A stretch of DNA of 64,000 nucleotides from UBA6770 sp965660875 (GCA_965660875.1 CBFIBQ010000018.1:1-64000); one strand, 5' to 3'. Counted from the stretch's first letter, positions 25,776 through 35,033 are shown. Notes: generated by a model from the letters alone, not told the origin. Translations and numbers: made by a program.

Positions 25776-26387
25776 ATGGACAAAAAACAATACCATGATT
25801 ACGTTATAAAAGACGGTGAATTCATCGGCGAATTTGAAGCTATGTACAGGGATTGCAGAGACCCTTGGATGCAATCAAAACAACCCAATAGAGACGCCCG
25901 GGCTGCTGGAATAAATTTTTTACAAAAACAAAATTGCAAATCAATTTTGGAAGCTGGTTGTGGGCTGGGTTATTATGCCGAATGGATTAATAAAGAAACT
26001 GGCATAGTACCAATAAGTGTAGACTTGTCTCCAACAGCTATAAAGAAAGCGCAAAGTTTATTTCCTAATTTAAATTTTAAAGTAGCTGATATCAGTTCTG
26101 AATTGGAAAAGTACAAAGCAGTAGATTGTGTGTTACTTAGCGAAATCATGTGGTACATTTTGGACGATTTGGACCAAATATTAAGCGATTTAAATAAACA
26201 CTTTAAGGGTAAATACTTAGTGATCAATCAGGTATTTTATAAGGGCACCCAAAAATACGGAACGGATTATTTCACCAATTTGGATGAACTGATAGCATAC
26301 ATTCCGTTTAAACTTATCGAAAAAATGGCTACTACTAAAGAAGCTGAAACTACCATCGAAACGAGTAGTTTGTACCTTATACAATAG
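25776..26387 (+). CDS. Class I SAM-dependent methyltransferase
   Basis: 203 residues. Motif I is SILEAGCGLGYYAEWI, followed by PISVDLSPTAIKKAQSLFP (motif II region with the acidic ribose-binding Asp) and FKVADISSELEKYKAVDCVL. This is a Methyltransf_11/25-type Rossmann fold. YVIKDGEFIGEFEAMYRDC precedes it. The substrate is not readable. It follows the photolyase module by 42 bases on the same strand, so it may be co-transcribed, but a functional link is only suggested by position. It is convergent with the molybdoenzyme gene, ending one base before that gene's end. Confidence 0.85.
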   Translation: MDKKQYHDYVIKDGEFIGEFEAMYRDCRDPWMQSKQPNRDARAAGINFLQKQNCKSILEAGCGLGYYAEWINKETGIVPISVDLSPTAIKKAQSLFPNLNFKVADISSELEKYKAVDCVLLSEIMWYILDDLDQILSDLNKHFKGKYLVINQVFYKGTQKYGTDYFTNLDELIAYIPFKLIEKMATTKEAETTIETSSLYLIQ

Positions 26388-26388
26388 C

Positions 26389-28722
26389 CTATTCTGCTTT
26401 GTGAACAGTAATTCGTATCGCTTTTGAGGTGGGCGTATTACTTTCAGCTGCTGTGCTGTCCAGAGGTACCAATACATTAGTCTCTGGAAAATATGCGGCA
26501 GTATTCCCTCTAGGAATATCATAAGCTACCAATACAAAGCGATAAGCATGTCGCTGTTTATCCTTAAAGTGACTCGTAATGTTTACCACATCTCCATTTG
26601 AAAAGCCAGCACCTTCTATATCTGCTGGATGCATAAACAACACGCGACGTTCGTTTTTCACTCCGCGGTATCTGTCATCCATTCCGTATATGGTTGTGTT
26701 GAATTGATCGTGACTCCTTATGGTCATCAAAACAAACTCATTGCTTTTCGTTACTATTTCTTCCACTGGATTTACAGTAAATTGAGCTTTTTTACTGCTG
26801 GTTGTAAATTTTGCCTCTCTAGGGCCATTAGGTAAATAAAACCCTCCTTTTTTTCGGACACGCTGATTATAATCCGTAAAACCGGGTATGACTCGAGAAA
26901 TTATTGATCGAATGTTATCGTAATTGTCACTCAGTGGCAACCAATCAATGGTTTCCTTTTGCATAAATGTCTTGTGGGCCAATTCGGCAATAATTCTAAC
27001 CTCACTTTTTAAATCCTTAGAAGCTGGCTTTAGCTCGCCTCTACTCTGATGCACTATTCCCATAGAGTTTTCTACCGTAACGAATTGAGCACCTGAGGCT
27101 TGCTGATCCTCTTCACTTCTTCCAAGGCAAGGCAAAATCAAGGCATGTTCGCCATGAATCAAATGACTCCTATTGGGCTTAGTTGACACGTGAACGGTCA
27201 ATTTACAGTTTTGCAAGGCTTCAGCGGTAACAATAGTGTCTGGGGTGGCGGACAAGAAATTCCCGCCCATTGCTATAAAAACTTTTCCTTTTTCTTTATG
27301 CATGGCTTCAATACTCTCCACTACATCAAAACCTGCTGCTTTAGGAAAGGAAACGCCAAACTCTTCATTTAATTTATCAATAAACCCAGGATTAGGTCGT
27401 TCGTATATACCCATTGTGCGGTCTCCCTGAACGTTACTGTGACCTCTAACTGGGCATGTGCCCGCACCGGGCTTGCCTATGCTACCTTTCAGCAACAAAA
27501 GGTTTACAATTTCTTGAATGGTAGCAACACCATTATGGTGCTGCGTAATTCCCATTGCCCAACAAATTATTATTTTCTTTTTATTCGCAATCAGTTCACT
27601 TACTTTTTCAATTTCAGCTCGTTGAACGCCACTTTGCTTCACCAACTCCTGCAAATCGGATTTTTTTATGTGTTCCAGTAACTGGTCTACCCCTTCAGTT
27701 TGTCTTTCGATAAAATGTTTGTCAAATACCGAACCTGGAGTATTGTTCTCTTTTTCGAGCAATAGAAAAAGTATGGCCTTTAACAGTGCTAAATCTCCAT
27801 TGATTTTTACTTGCAAGTAATGATCAGAAATAGCCGTTGATTTTAAAATACTTAAGCCTTGAGGGTTTTTGAAATTCATTAACCCTGGCTCTTTCAAAGG
27901 ATTTATAGAGACAATCTTCACGCCTGCCTGTTTGGCTTCTTCCAGAGTACTCAACATTCTGGGGTGGTTGGTACCCGGGTTTTGTCCCATTATGATGACT
28001 ACATCCGCTTTAGTAAAGTCATCCAATTTCACAGAGCCCTTACCTAGTCCCAATGTTTTGGTTAGCGCCACACCACTGCTTTCGTGACACATATTTGAGC
28101 AGTCGGGTAAATTATTTGTTCCAAAATAGCGCACAAATAATTGATATAAAAAAGCTGCTTCATTGCTGGTACGGCCAGAAGTATAGAATATTGCATCATT
28201 TGGGGAATTCAATTCATTGAGTTCCTTGGCGACTAATTCTATGGCCTTGTCCCAAGATATGGGTTCATAATGACTTGCACCTTTTTTCAAATACATGGGT
28301 TGAGTAATTCTTCCAACTTTACCCAATTCATAATCGGTAAAGTTCAATAATTGATTGATCGAATATTTTGCCCAAAAAGCAGCATCTGCCTTTTTAGTCG
28401 TTGATTCTTCAGCAACAGCTTTCGCACCGTTTTCACAATATTCACCAAGAAATGAGCGCTTTTCATCTGGATCTGGCCAAGCACAACCCGGACAATCAAA
28501 GCCGTCAAACTGATTCATCTTTGGCATTAGAGTAGCCACAGAGCTTGCTCCAATTTCAGAAGTTAAATGCTGCATAGCCACAGCGACACCTTTTATACCG
28601 GCAGCTACATCAGTTTGTTTAGAAATATCTCCATCCCCAAATTTTTCTGGAGGTACACCTTTTTGAATGTCTTCGCTGATTATGGAACGACTTGATTTGG
28701 TTTTTACTTTCGAATTACTCAT
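26389..28722 (-). CDS. FdhF/YdeP family molybdopterin oxidoreductase
   Basis: 777 residues. N-terminal DGFDCPGCAWPDPDEKRSF and EYCENGAKAVAEE are the YdeP signature. SGRTSNEAAFLYQLFVRYFG, CSNMCHESSGVAL and IMGQNPGTNHPRMLSTLEEA are bis-MGD cofactor-binding segments, and QFTVNPVEEI then the aspartate-decarboxylase-like C-terminal beta domain follow (MHPADIEGAGFSNGDVVNI). The family is related to formate dehydrogenase alpha subunits, but its substrate is not firmly known; in E. coli YdeP contributes to acid resistance. No electron-transfer partner or FdhD is next to it. The final residues carry no sorting signal, so it is cytosolic. Confidence 0.9.
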   Translation of the reverse strand: MSNSKVKTKSSRSIISEDIQKGVPPEKFGDGDISKQTDVAAGIKGVAVAMQHLTSEIGASSVATLMPKMNQFDGFDCPGCAWPDPDEKRSFLGEYCENGAKAVAEESTTKKADAAFWAKYSINQLLNFTDYELGKVGRITQPMYLKKGASHYEPISWDKAIELVAKELNELNSPNDAIFYTSGRTSNEAAFLYQLFVRYFGTNNLPDCSNMCHESSGVALTKTLGLGKGSVKLDDFTKADVVIIMGQNPGTNHPRMLSTLEEAKQAGVKIVSINPLKEPGLMNFKNPQGLSILKSTAISDHYLQVKINGDLALLKAILFLLLEKENNTPGSVFDKHFIERQTEGVDQLLEHIKKSDLQELVKQSGVQRAEIEKVSELIANKKKIIICWAMGITQHHNGVATIQEIVNLLLLKGSIGKPGAGTCPVRGHSNVQGDRTMGIYERPNPGFIDKLNEEFGVSFPKAAGFDVVESIEAMHKEKGKVFIAMGGNFLSATPDTIVTAEALQNCKLTVHVSTKPNRSHLIHGEHALILPCLGRSEEDQQASGAQFVTVENSMGIVHQSRGELKPASKDLKSEVRIIAELAHKTFMQKETIDWLPLSDNYDNIRSIISRVIPGFTDYNQRVRKKGGFYLPNGPREAKFTTSSKKAQFTVNPVEEIVTKSNEFVLMTIRSHDQFNTTIYGMDDRYRGVKNERRVLFMHPADIEGAGFSNGDVVNITSHFKDKQRHAYRFVLVAYDIPRGNTAAYFPETNVLVPLDSTAAESNTPTSKAIRITVHKAE

Positions 28723-28747
28723 ATACTGCTTCCAATTTTAACTGGCC

Positions 28748-28779
28748 TAAATATAAAACACAATTGTTTTTTAAATCAA
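28748..28779 (-). promoter_or_regulatory. Bacteroidota-type promoter for the ydeP-like gene
   Basis: On the minus strand TTG (28779-28777), 21 bases, then TATATTTA (28755-28748), one base off TAnnTTTG. It is 26 bases before the ATG. Consensus match only. Confidence 0.4.
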
Positions 28780-28840
28780 TTTAAACTCAACAAATAAATT
28801 ACCTAAGTGGAAGTATAACCATAAAACGGACACGAGCAAA

Positions 28841-28866
28841 AAAAGAGGGGTATCAACCCCTCCTCT
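28841..28866 (-). terminator. Rho-independent terminator of the SusE-repeat T9SS gene
   Basis: Minus strand: 11-bp stem (AGAGGAGGGGT with ACCCCTCTTTT, two G-T pairs), loop TGAT, then more T residues. It starts 28 bases after the stop codon at 28894. Confidence 0.8.
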
Positions 28867-28893
28867 TTTACTATTACTATAATCTGCTATTGA

Positions 28894-30651
28894 TTACTCA
28901 ACAATTAATCGCTGCGAAGCTTTGGTCGAAGATCCACTGTATTCAATAAAATACATACCTGCGTTAAGCGATTCAATATTCATTTCAACTGTTTGGCGAT
29001 TGTTAGTTTCTATCGACTGCAACTCGTTTCCAGCTATATCAATGATTTTGATATTTGTAAATCCTTCTAACTTATTGAAGGTTATAAACGCTTGTCCTAT
29101 CGCTGGATTAGGATATACATTAGGCATATTACCGGTTGTATTAATATCCAGTATTGATGTGGTTGCTCCTCGTGTTAGTTTAATTTGATAATCTGAAGAT
29201 GGAATAGAATCTGATCCACCATAAGCGTGTACTTTCCATTTCAAAGTGGCAGTTGCACCTGAGGCAACACCAGCACTTTCCAATACGCTGTAAATAGTTG
29301 CAAAATCTAAGGTCAATGCTGTATCCGAACCACTCCTATTTGAAGGCAAACCGTCAACTAGTGCATCTGCATACGTACCTGACGATGCTGCTAAAAACCA
29401 TTTGTAAGTAGCACCACTACCAGCACTATTCCATGATATGGTTATATCTTGAGACGCATCATCTGCTATTTCAGCTTCAAAACCGTCCATTGGAGCAACC
29501 AAATTAAAATTATCTATTACTGCACCATTTTCTAGATTCAGCAAATATTCGCTAGAAGCATTTAATGTTGCATTTCCTGCTTTTGCAGTTACTATCCACT
29601 TCAAATTAGCAGTAGTACCTATGGCTACTCCTGCTCCTTCTAATACATCGTTTATCGTTGCATAATCGAGTGTTAATGAGGTGTCCATTCCACTGTTATT
29701 ACTCATAATAGGACCAGCTAATGGATTTGAAAAATCACCTGTTGCTAGGTCTAATGACCACTCATAGGTGGCACCCATTCCAGCTGAATTCCAAGATACT
29801 TCAATTGTTTGATCCGCTTTTCCTTCAATTGTTGCAGTAAGGTTATCAATTGGAGCAATGTGATCGAAAGCCTCTAAAATCACTCCTTTAGTTAAATCTA
29901 AAGTGTAAGCATTCTGCGATGGTAAACTATCAGACCCTGCATAAGCATGAACTTTCCACTGCAAATTTGCTATGTTACCGTTTGTAACTCCGGCGCCTGC
30001 AAGAACCGCATCAATAGTTGTATAATCTAATGTCAAAACAGTATCGTTACCGTTGTTATTACTAGTCATTGGCCCCACTAAAGGGTTTGAAAAGTCTCCT
30101 GAAGCTAAATCCAAAAACCAAGCATAGGTTACACCTTCACCTGCGTCATTCCATGTAATGTCTAAGGTTGTAGATCCATCACCTTCTATGGTTGCCGCAA
30201 AACCATTCATAGGAAAGGTAAGATCAAAATTACTAGCAACAACAGAGTTTGTTAGTGTTAAGTTAAACGGCGTCGTGGCAAAAACTGTTGTCGATCCGTT
30301 ACTTGCTGTAACTGTCCATTTAAGTGGAGCAGTGGCGTTCAATGCAACTCCTGCACCTTCTAAGACACTTTTAATTGTTGAGTATGTTAAAGTCAACATT
30401 GTGTCTGCGCCCATATTATTTGATGGTACTGAAACTATTGGACTAGAAAAGTTGCCAGTAGGTAGGTCTAAGTGCCATGTATAAGTCACCGTTCCGGTTA
30501 AGGCAGAGGGGCTCCAAGTTATACCCACCTCTTTGTTTCCGTTTCCTTCTACATTTAAAGCAGCATTATTAGCTGGAGCTAATAAATTAAACTGTGCGTT
30601 CGACAGCAATGTCGAAGCAATCATAGTAATTAAGAGTGTAAATTTTTTCAT
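28894..30651 (-). CDS. T9SS type-A cargo protein with four SusE-like repeats
   Basis: 585 residues. Signal peptide KKFTLLITMIASTLLSNAQ. Four tandem repeats of about 115-120 residues fill positions about 20-490. Each runs from a LLAPxNNxxxxxEG start through TYxWxLDLxxGxFSNPL and LTLDYxTIxxVLxGAGV to LKWxVxAxxGxxS, and resembles the SusE outer-membrane N-terminal domain. The last 80 residues (NMPNVYPNPAIGQAFITFNK; IKIIDIAGNEL; SLNAGMYFIEY) are a type-A T9SS sorting domain. SusE itself is a starch-binding lipoprotein; here the repeats are on a T9SS-secreted, probably surface-displayed protein, and there is no SusC/SusD pair nearby. Carbohydrate binding is inference. It has its own terminator. 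Confidence 0.82.
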   Translation of the reverse strand: MKKFTLLITMIASTLLSNAQFNLLAPANNAALNVEGNGNKEVGITWSPSALTGTVTYTWHLDLPTGNFSSPIVSVPSNNMGADTMLTLTYSTIKSVLEGAGVALNATAPLKWTVTASNGSTTVFATTPFNLTLTNSVVASNFDLTFPMNGFAATIEGDGSTTLDITWNDAGEGVTYAWFLDLASGDFSNPLVGPMTSNNNGNDTVLTLDYTTIDAVLAGAGVTNGNIANLQWKVHAYAGSDSLPSQNAYTLDLTKGVILEAFDHIAPIDNLTATIEGKADQTIEVSWNSAGMGATYEWSLDLATGDFSNPLAGPIMSNNSGMDTSLTLDYATINDVLEGAGVAIGTTANLKWIVTAKAGNATLNASSEYLLNLENGAVIDNFNLVAPMDGFEAEIADDASQDITISWNSAGSGATYKWFLAASSGTYADALVDGLPSNRSGSDTALTLDFATIYSVLESAGVASGATATLKWKVHAYGGSDSIPSSDYQIKLTRGATTSILDINTTGNMPNVYPNPAIGQAFITFNKLEGFTNIKIIDIAGNELQSIETNNRQTVEMNIESLNAGMYFIEYSGSSTKASQRLIVE

Positions 30652-30737
30652 TTTGTTTAGTTTTTAGTGTTCAATAGTTAAACAAAATGGAAGCGGCATA
30701 GTTTTTCTAATTGTGTGAAATTAGTTTAAATAAAAAA

Positions 30738-30758
30738 GGCCACTCTTTTTGAGTAGCC
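30738..30758 (-). terminator. Rho-independent terminator of the Kelch T9SS gene
   Basis: Minus strand: GGCTACTC pairs with GAGTGGCC (8 bp, one G-T pair), loop AAAAA, followed by TTTTTTA. It lies 24 bases after the Kelch-protein stop codon. Confidence 0.8.
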
Positions 30759-30781
30759 CTTATCAATATTTCTTCAGTGGT

Positions 30782-32074
30782 TTAATGCTTCAGTAAACGC
30801 TCTTTTCGATAGACATTGTCTCCTTCTATTTCAACAATGTACATTCCAGCGTTCAAACCCGATAAGTTCAGCTCTATACTTTGGCCCTCCGTCTTATCTT
30901 CATGAACTACTTTACCGGACATGTCTAGAATTGAAACGTTTATTGATTCTGACAAGCCTAGCTCGATGAATAATGCACCACGAATTGGATTAGGGAACAT
31001 TCGGAAATAATCGTTTGCTTCGTCACCAAATTCTACTGAAGTTAAATCTGGGTTCTGTTCTTCCTGTTCTTTTTCTTCGGCTGCTTTCTCGTTTGCTATT
31101 AAGGTTAAATCATAAGAAAGCATGCTATTTAGTCGCACTCCATCTGCATCCTCACCAGCAACTACATATGCTGTGCGGTCAATAATAAAAGTACTGGTTG
31201 CCCATCTACTACTTCCAGGATGCGGCTCTTGCTCAGTCCAGGTATCAATATTTGGGTCGTACTGATACACTTGTCCGGTATCAAAATTTTGGTGAAACTC
31301 ATTTTCTCCACTTACCACATAGCCATAATCTTTAGTTGCATTTTGGGATCCTGCAACTCTCCCTTCACCTGGAAAGTCACCCATTTTAGTCCAAGTACTA
31401 TCTACGCTGTTGAACTTATACCAATCTCTATAAATGTTTGTAGATGTACGATTAGCCCCAGGAACAAAAACGGAACCGTGCCCTAAACCCATAAACGCGT
31501 TAGTACCAATACCAAAATAAAATGGGTGATGCCTTTCATTACCGGGTAAATCAGTCATTCTAAACCAAGTATTTGTACTTATATTATATTCCCACCAATC
31601 TTTCATATTTGAATTTGCGGAACCCGCACCTACATAAATACGACCATTTGTTGTGGCCACTAATGCAGGGTGCAGCCGACCTGAACACCCACAACGAGCA
31701 AGTTGCTTCCACTGATTAGTCGCTGGGTCAAATTCCCACAAGTCATTTAATGCAGCTCTAGTTTGGCTCATTCCAAATCCAAAATAAGCTTTGTTGTTGT
31801 ATACTACAGCCTCGGCAAACCCACGAGCCAGCCCTGGGAAGTCTGGCAATTTAGTCCATGCGTCTGTTTCTGGGTCGTATCGATAAAAGTCCTTCAGCAT
31901 GACGTTTCCATTGGCTGAACCACTCACTAAATATGCCTTTCCTTCAATGGAAAAAGTGACTGGGTGATGCCTAGCTGATCCTGGCAAAGAGGCCTTTGAT
32001 ATCCAATTAGTTTGAGCGTTGCTCCAAATCACCGAGAATAATAGTATTGCTATAAGTTTAATTTCTTTCATCAC
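30782..32074 (-). CDS. Kelch-repeat beta-propeller protein with type-A T9SS sorting domain
   Basis: 430 residues. Signal peptide KEIKLIAILLFSVIWSNAQ. Five or six Kelch units fill positions about 20-320, with the usual pattern of paired aromatic and Gly residues (KAYLVSGSANGNVMLKDFYR; YDPETDAWTKLPDFPG; YEFDPATNQWKQL type). A short Glu-rich linker (KAAEEKEQEEQNPD) precedes a type-A sorting domain (DYFRMFPNPIRGALFIELG; VSILDMSGKVVHE; SGLNAGMYIVEI). It should be exported by T9SS and probably binds or processes extracellular polymer. It sits beside another T9SS cargo gene but has its own terminator, so the two are probably separate transcripts. Confidence 0.88.
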   Translation of the reverse strand: MMKEIKLIAILLFSVIWSNAQTNWISKASLPGSARHHPVTFSIEGKAYLVSGSANGNVMLKDFYRYDPETDAWTKLPDFPGLARGFAEAVVYNNKAYFGFGMSQTRAALNDLWEFDPATNQWKQLARCGCSGRLHPALVATTNGRIYVGAGSANSNMKDWWEYNISTNTWFRMTDLPGNERHHPFYFGIGTNAFMGLGHGSVFVPGANRTSTNIYRDWYKFNSVDSTWTKMGDFPGEGRVAGSQNATKDYGYVVSGENEFHQNFDTGQVYQYDPNIDTWTEQEPHPGSSRWATSTFIIDRTAYVVAGEDADGVRLNSMLSYDLTLIANEKAAEEKEQEEQNPDLTSVEFGDEANDYFRMFPNPIRGALFIELGLSESINVSILDMSGKVVHEDKTEGQSIELNLSGLNAGMYIVEIEGDNVYRKERLLKH

Positions 32075-32209
32075 AGTTGTTTATGTATAGAGTATAGAAC
32101 AAATATGCTCATAAAAAGTTGGGTAGACTCATTTTAAAAAGTCTTGAATACGACAAACAATGAAGTAAAAAAACTTAATACCCAATAAAGGTTACTATTT
32201 AGGACAAAA

Positions 32210-32232
32210 AAAAGTCCCTAAAAGGGGCTTTT
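32210..32232 (-). terminator. Terminator of the S-L-S-L-S operon
   Basis: Minus strand: AAAAGCCCCT pairs with AGGGACTTTT (one mismatch), loop TTT, then TTTT. It is 22 bases after the stop codon of the last gene in the five-gene run, and marks the 3' end of that transcript. Confidence 0.75.
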
Positions 32233-32253
32233 AAATTTTATTGCAGAAAGACC

Positions 32254-32763
32254 TTACTCTGATTCACCAGAATCACCAAACACATCGGATACCTCGTCTT
32301 CATATCCCGTCATTAAAATAACGCAGCCTTTTATGAACGAGGACCCGTCATCCGCAATGTATGCAGGTACAAAATAATTTATGTAAACCTCATACAATCC
32401 ATCTTCCACATTGGGCTCAAATGTAAACTGCTTCTGAGAGCTTTCGAATTCAGCCAATTGCTTTCGTTTACGCTCCGTTTGAGGTTTATCGTAAATTCTA
32501 ATCTTTATATCCTTTGGCAAAAGTTCCGTGTTAAACACAAAACGATACCTAGCGTCATAATATAGTGGTATACTATTTTCTTTTACATAGTTGAACCGCT
32601 TGAAAACTATTCGATTCACGACCATATTTGTGTATTTGAAAGGCACTAACGCCTTTCTACACTTTATTACGACTTCATCTTTTGGGCAGTAAGATGGCGG
32701 TGCTTGCTGTGCGGAAAGAACAGAAGCTGTTGCAATCAAAACAATGGTAAGTAAAATCCTCAT
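32254..32763 (-). CDS. Secreted protein of unknown family S (copy S3)
   Basis: 169 residues. Signal peptide RILLTIVLIATASVLSAQ, so the mature protein starts near QQAPPSYC. It shares a clear core with the two other S proteins in the same operon: SIPLYYDARYRFVFNTELLP, KDIKIRIYDKP and a C-terminal KGCVILMTGYEDE. Three Cys lie outside the signal (YC, IKC and KGC), and the first and last positions are shared with both other copies. The core is beta-strand-rich, perhaps an Ig-like or C2-like sandwich. It has a C-terminal acidic tail (DVFGDSGESE) that the others lack. I do not recognise the family. It ends the operon, with 12 bases to L2 upstream and a terminator downstream. Confidence 0.8.
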   Translation of the reverse strand: MRILLTIVLIATASVLSAQQAPPSYCPKDEVVIKCRKALVPFKYTNMVVNRIVFKRFNYVKENSIPLYYDARYRFVFNTELLPKDIKIRIYDKPQTERKRKQLAEFESSQKQFTFEPNVEDGLYEVYINYFVPAYIADDGSSFIKGCVILMTGYEDEVSDVFGDSGESE

Positions 32764-32775
32764 TATACTTTAAAT

Positions 32776-33645
32776 TTAAACTTTCGTTATTCTGTTTCTT
32801 AATTCAATAATCATACCCGACAGTTCTGCCAAGTGCTCCTTGGAAATTTTATAATCTCTGAAGGAAGCAATGTTTTGATCATTTTTATTCTCTTCCAATC
32901 GCATGAAAAATTTATCCAACTTATTTAAATCCTTTGTTAGTTGCTCCACGTCACTTGTTAAGTTTTTATTTGAACGAAGTGCACGAACCAAATTATCAAG
33001 AATTGTCATCTGCTCAACTAATCGTCCTGAAACTTCATGCTGGTGATCTTGATTACTTGCTTTAACCCCAAGGTACATTCCTTCAATCCAAGCACCTGCA
33101 AATATGATATATGTTACGTCTTCCAAATTGTTCTCATCGACAAACATGTCAGTTTTCATTTGAATATCAATCATAACATTAATGACTGAGTCTTGATTAC
33201 CTAAACTTCTTTCAAACTTATTTAACATTTCCTCCGACTCAAACACTGCACCAAAGCCTATTTTATCTGACAAGGTTTTAAGTGTTTTCAAATATTCAGT
33301 AGCATTTTGACTTTGTCCGTTTAACACGATATATGCTAAATCTGCAGAGTACACTCCAAAATTTAAAATCTTTTGAGATTTTGTGAGGTATTTCTCTTGG
33401 TTTGAAGTAGGATTCGTAATTCCTTCAATGTAATTTAAACCAGACTTTTGAAAAATAGAACCAATCTGAAGCGCTGAAGGTAAGTAGAACGATTCCTGTT
33501 CTACATCTTCCCCTTCAGAAGCCATCTCATTCAATAAATCATCTTGCGCTTGCTCTTCTGTCGTCACTTCTTCCTTTGGAGCGTCTCCACAGGATGTCAA
33601 AATGATGGTAGAAGTAAAAAAAACTGCTATTAACCTTTTATACAT
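32776..33645 (-). CDS. Lipoprotein of unknown family L (copy L2)
   Basis: 289 residues. Signal peptide with lipobox LTSC (Cys19) followed by a flexible acidic linker (GDAPKEEVTTEEQAQDD). The mature domain, about residues 50-289, is predicted mostly helical. It shares many identical blocks with the L1 protein: LPSALQI, SGLNYIEGITN, ILNFGVYSADLA, LGNQDSV, IIFAGAWIEGMYLG and EQMTILDNLV. It should sit on the periplasmic or outer face of the outer membrane. I do not recognise a named family. It is placed between S2 and S3 in a five-gene operon of alternating families, with 12- and 23-base gaps. A physical partnership with the S proteins is inferred from the alternation. Confidence 0.8.
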   Translation of the reverse strand: MYKRLIAVFFTSTIILTSCGDAPKEEVTTEEQAQDDLLNEMASEGEDVEQESFYLPSALQIGSIFQKSGLNYIEGITNPTSNQEKYLTKSQKILNFGVYSADLAYIVLNGQSQNATEYLKTLKTLSDKIGFGAVFESEEMLNKFERSLGNQDSVINVMIDIQMKTDMFVDENNLEDVTYIIFAGAWIEGMYLGVKASNQDHQHEVSGRLVEQMTILDNLVRALRSNKNLTSDVEQLTKDLNKLDKFFMRLEENKNDQNIASFRDYKISKEHLAELSGMIIELRNRITKV

Positions 33646-33668
33646 TTTATAGTAATATTCGAGTGAAA

Positions 33669-34142
33669 CTAATTTTTAAAACCTGAATAAAATATGATAC
33701 AACCCTTATCTATAACATTTTGATCTGGATTGTTTGAGGCTGGGATAATGTAGTCGATATAAATTCTGTTGTGCGTAGAGCTCTTAGGGGGGTCATAAAC
33801 AAAATGTCTCTCATGACTTGTACCATCGTAAATCTTTTTTCTACTCGCATTACTAGCTGGCTTATCGTAAATTTCTATCTTCACATCCTGATGTAACCCT
33901 TCAGTATTGAAAACGAATCTATAATTCGCGTCGTGAAAAAGCGGGACTTCAACTTCCTTAAACTGACTTTCTTTAGAAAACGTAATCTTAGTAATTTTAA
34001 ATGCGTAATAATGATAAGGCTTCAAATCATGCTTACATTTCTTCTTAACCGCATCATCCCACTTACAAGAATTTCTAACCGTTTGACCGCTCAGAGTCAA
34101 AGAAAAAGCTGCCAGTGAAATAATCAATAATAAATTTCTCAT
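33669..34142 (-). CDS. Secreted protein of unknown family S (copy S2)
   Basis: 157 residues. Signal peptide RNLLLIISLAAFSLTLSGQ, mature start near TVRNSC. Core motifs VPLFHDANYRFVFNTEGL, HQDVKIEIYDKP and DKGCIIFYSGFKN align with S1 and S3, and the three Cys (NSC, KKKC, KGC) are at the same places as in S3. Beta-strand-rich, no catalytic motif seen. It is flanked by L1 (24 bases) and L2 (23 bases). It is the shortest copy, lacking any C-terminal tail beyond the GC...SG strand. Function unknown. Confidence 0.8.
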   Translation of the reverse strand: MRNLLLIISLAAFSLTLSGQTVRNSCKWDDAVKKKCKHDLKPYHYYAFKITKITFSKESQFKEVEVPLFHDANYRFVFNTEGLHQDVKIEIYDKPASNASRKKIYDGTSHERHFVYDPPKSSTHNRIYIDYIIPASNNPDQNVIDKGCIIFYSGFKN

Positions 34143-34166
34143 TTTTCTTCTTTTACAATTATTGAA

Positions 34167-35033
34167 TTATGATTTGGTTATTTCGTTTCGCAAATCTCGG
34201 ACCATTTCATACAACTCCATCCAATTTTCATCGGTAAGCGCTGTGGCATCATATGAATATTCATCGGCTCCTTTTACGCCATCAATAGAAATAAAGTATT
34301 GAAAGATTGCCTTGTATTTTTCTTCTAATGATTTCACTTTCTCATTTCTGTTTGGCTGATATTCTAAACCACTAACCAAATTTTCAACAATTGTCATTTG
34401 CTCAGCTAAACGACTTTTAAGATTATCGTTACCATTAACCTTAACTGCGTCCAAACCAATATACATTCCTTCAGTCCATGCACCAGCAAAAATCACCATC
34501 GCAGAATGCTCTTCATTATTTTCGGCAATTAACACATCTGTTTTCTCTTGGAATTCCAACATAATATTAAATACGGAATCCTGATTCCCAATATTTGCTT
34601 CAAAACGTTCAAATAATGGCCCAGTATTAAAAATACCCGCCATTCCAGTTTCGTCAGCAAGCTGTCTAATCGCCTTTAAATACTGAATAGACGTCTGCGA
34701 TTGATCGTTCAAGATGCAATAAAATAAGTCTCCGCTGTACACACCAAAATTCAATAGTTTCTCAAACTTTGAATGATAGTCTGATACTTTATCTGGTGAA
34801 TTTGTAATATCGTCAATGTAGGTAAGTCCAGAATTTTTGAACATTGCACTGATTTGGAGTGCTGAGGGAATGATGAATTCCGGTTCGTCGCTGTCTTCCG
34901 ATACCTGAACTTCTTCAACTACGACTTCTTCATTATCTTCAACTGGATTTGCTGTTGGCGCTTCTGTTTCTCCACAAGAAACAGCGAAAATGCATGATGC
35001 AACCACCAATACTGAACTTATTTTTCTCTTCAT
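34167..35033 (-). CDS. Lipoprotein of unknown family L (copy L1)
   Basis: 288 residues. Lipobox AVSC (Cys20), then an acidic Glu/Val-rich linker (VEDNEEVVVEEVQVSEDSD). The helical domain, about residues 50-288, matches L2 block by block: IPSALQIS, SGLTYIDDITN, LLNFGVYSGDL, IGNQDSV, VIFAGAWTEGMYIG and EQMTIVENLV. It is probably outer-membrane anchored. The order S1-L1-S2-L2-S3 on one strand suggests duplication of an S-L unit. Nothing in the sequence indicates an enzyme: no His/Asp/Glu metal motif or nucleophile is conserved between the two copies. Function unknown. Confidence 0.8.
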   Translation of the reverse strand: MKRKISSVLVVASCIFAVSCGETEAPTANPVEDNEEVVVEEVQVSEDSDEPEFIIPSALQISAMFKNSGLTYIDDITNSPDKVSDYHSKFEKLLNFGVYSGDLFYCILNDQSQTSIQYLKAIRQLADETGMAGIFNTGPLFERFEANIGNQDSVFNIMLEFQEKTDVLIAENNEEHSAMVIFAGAWTEGMYIGLDAVKVNGNDNLKSRLAEQMTIVENLVSGLEYQPNRNEKVKSLEEKYKAIFQYFISIDGVKGADEYSYDATALTDENWMELYEMVRDLRNEITKS

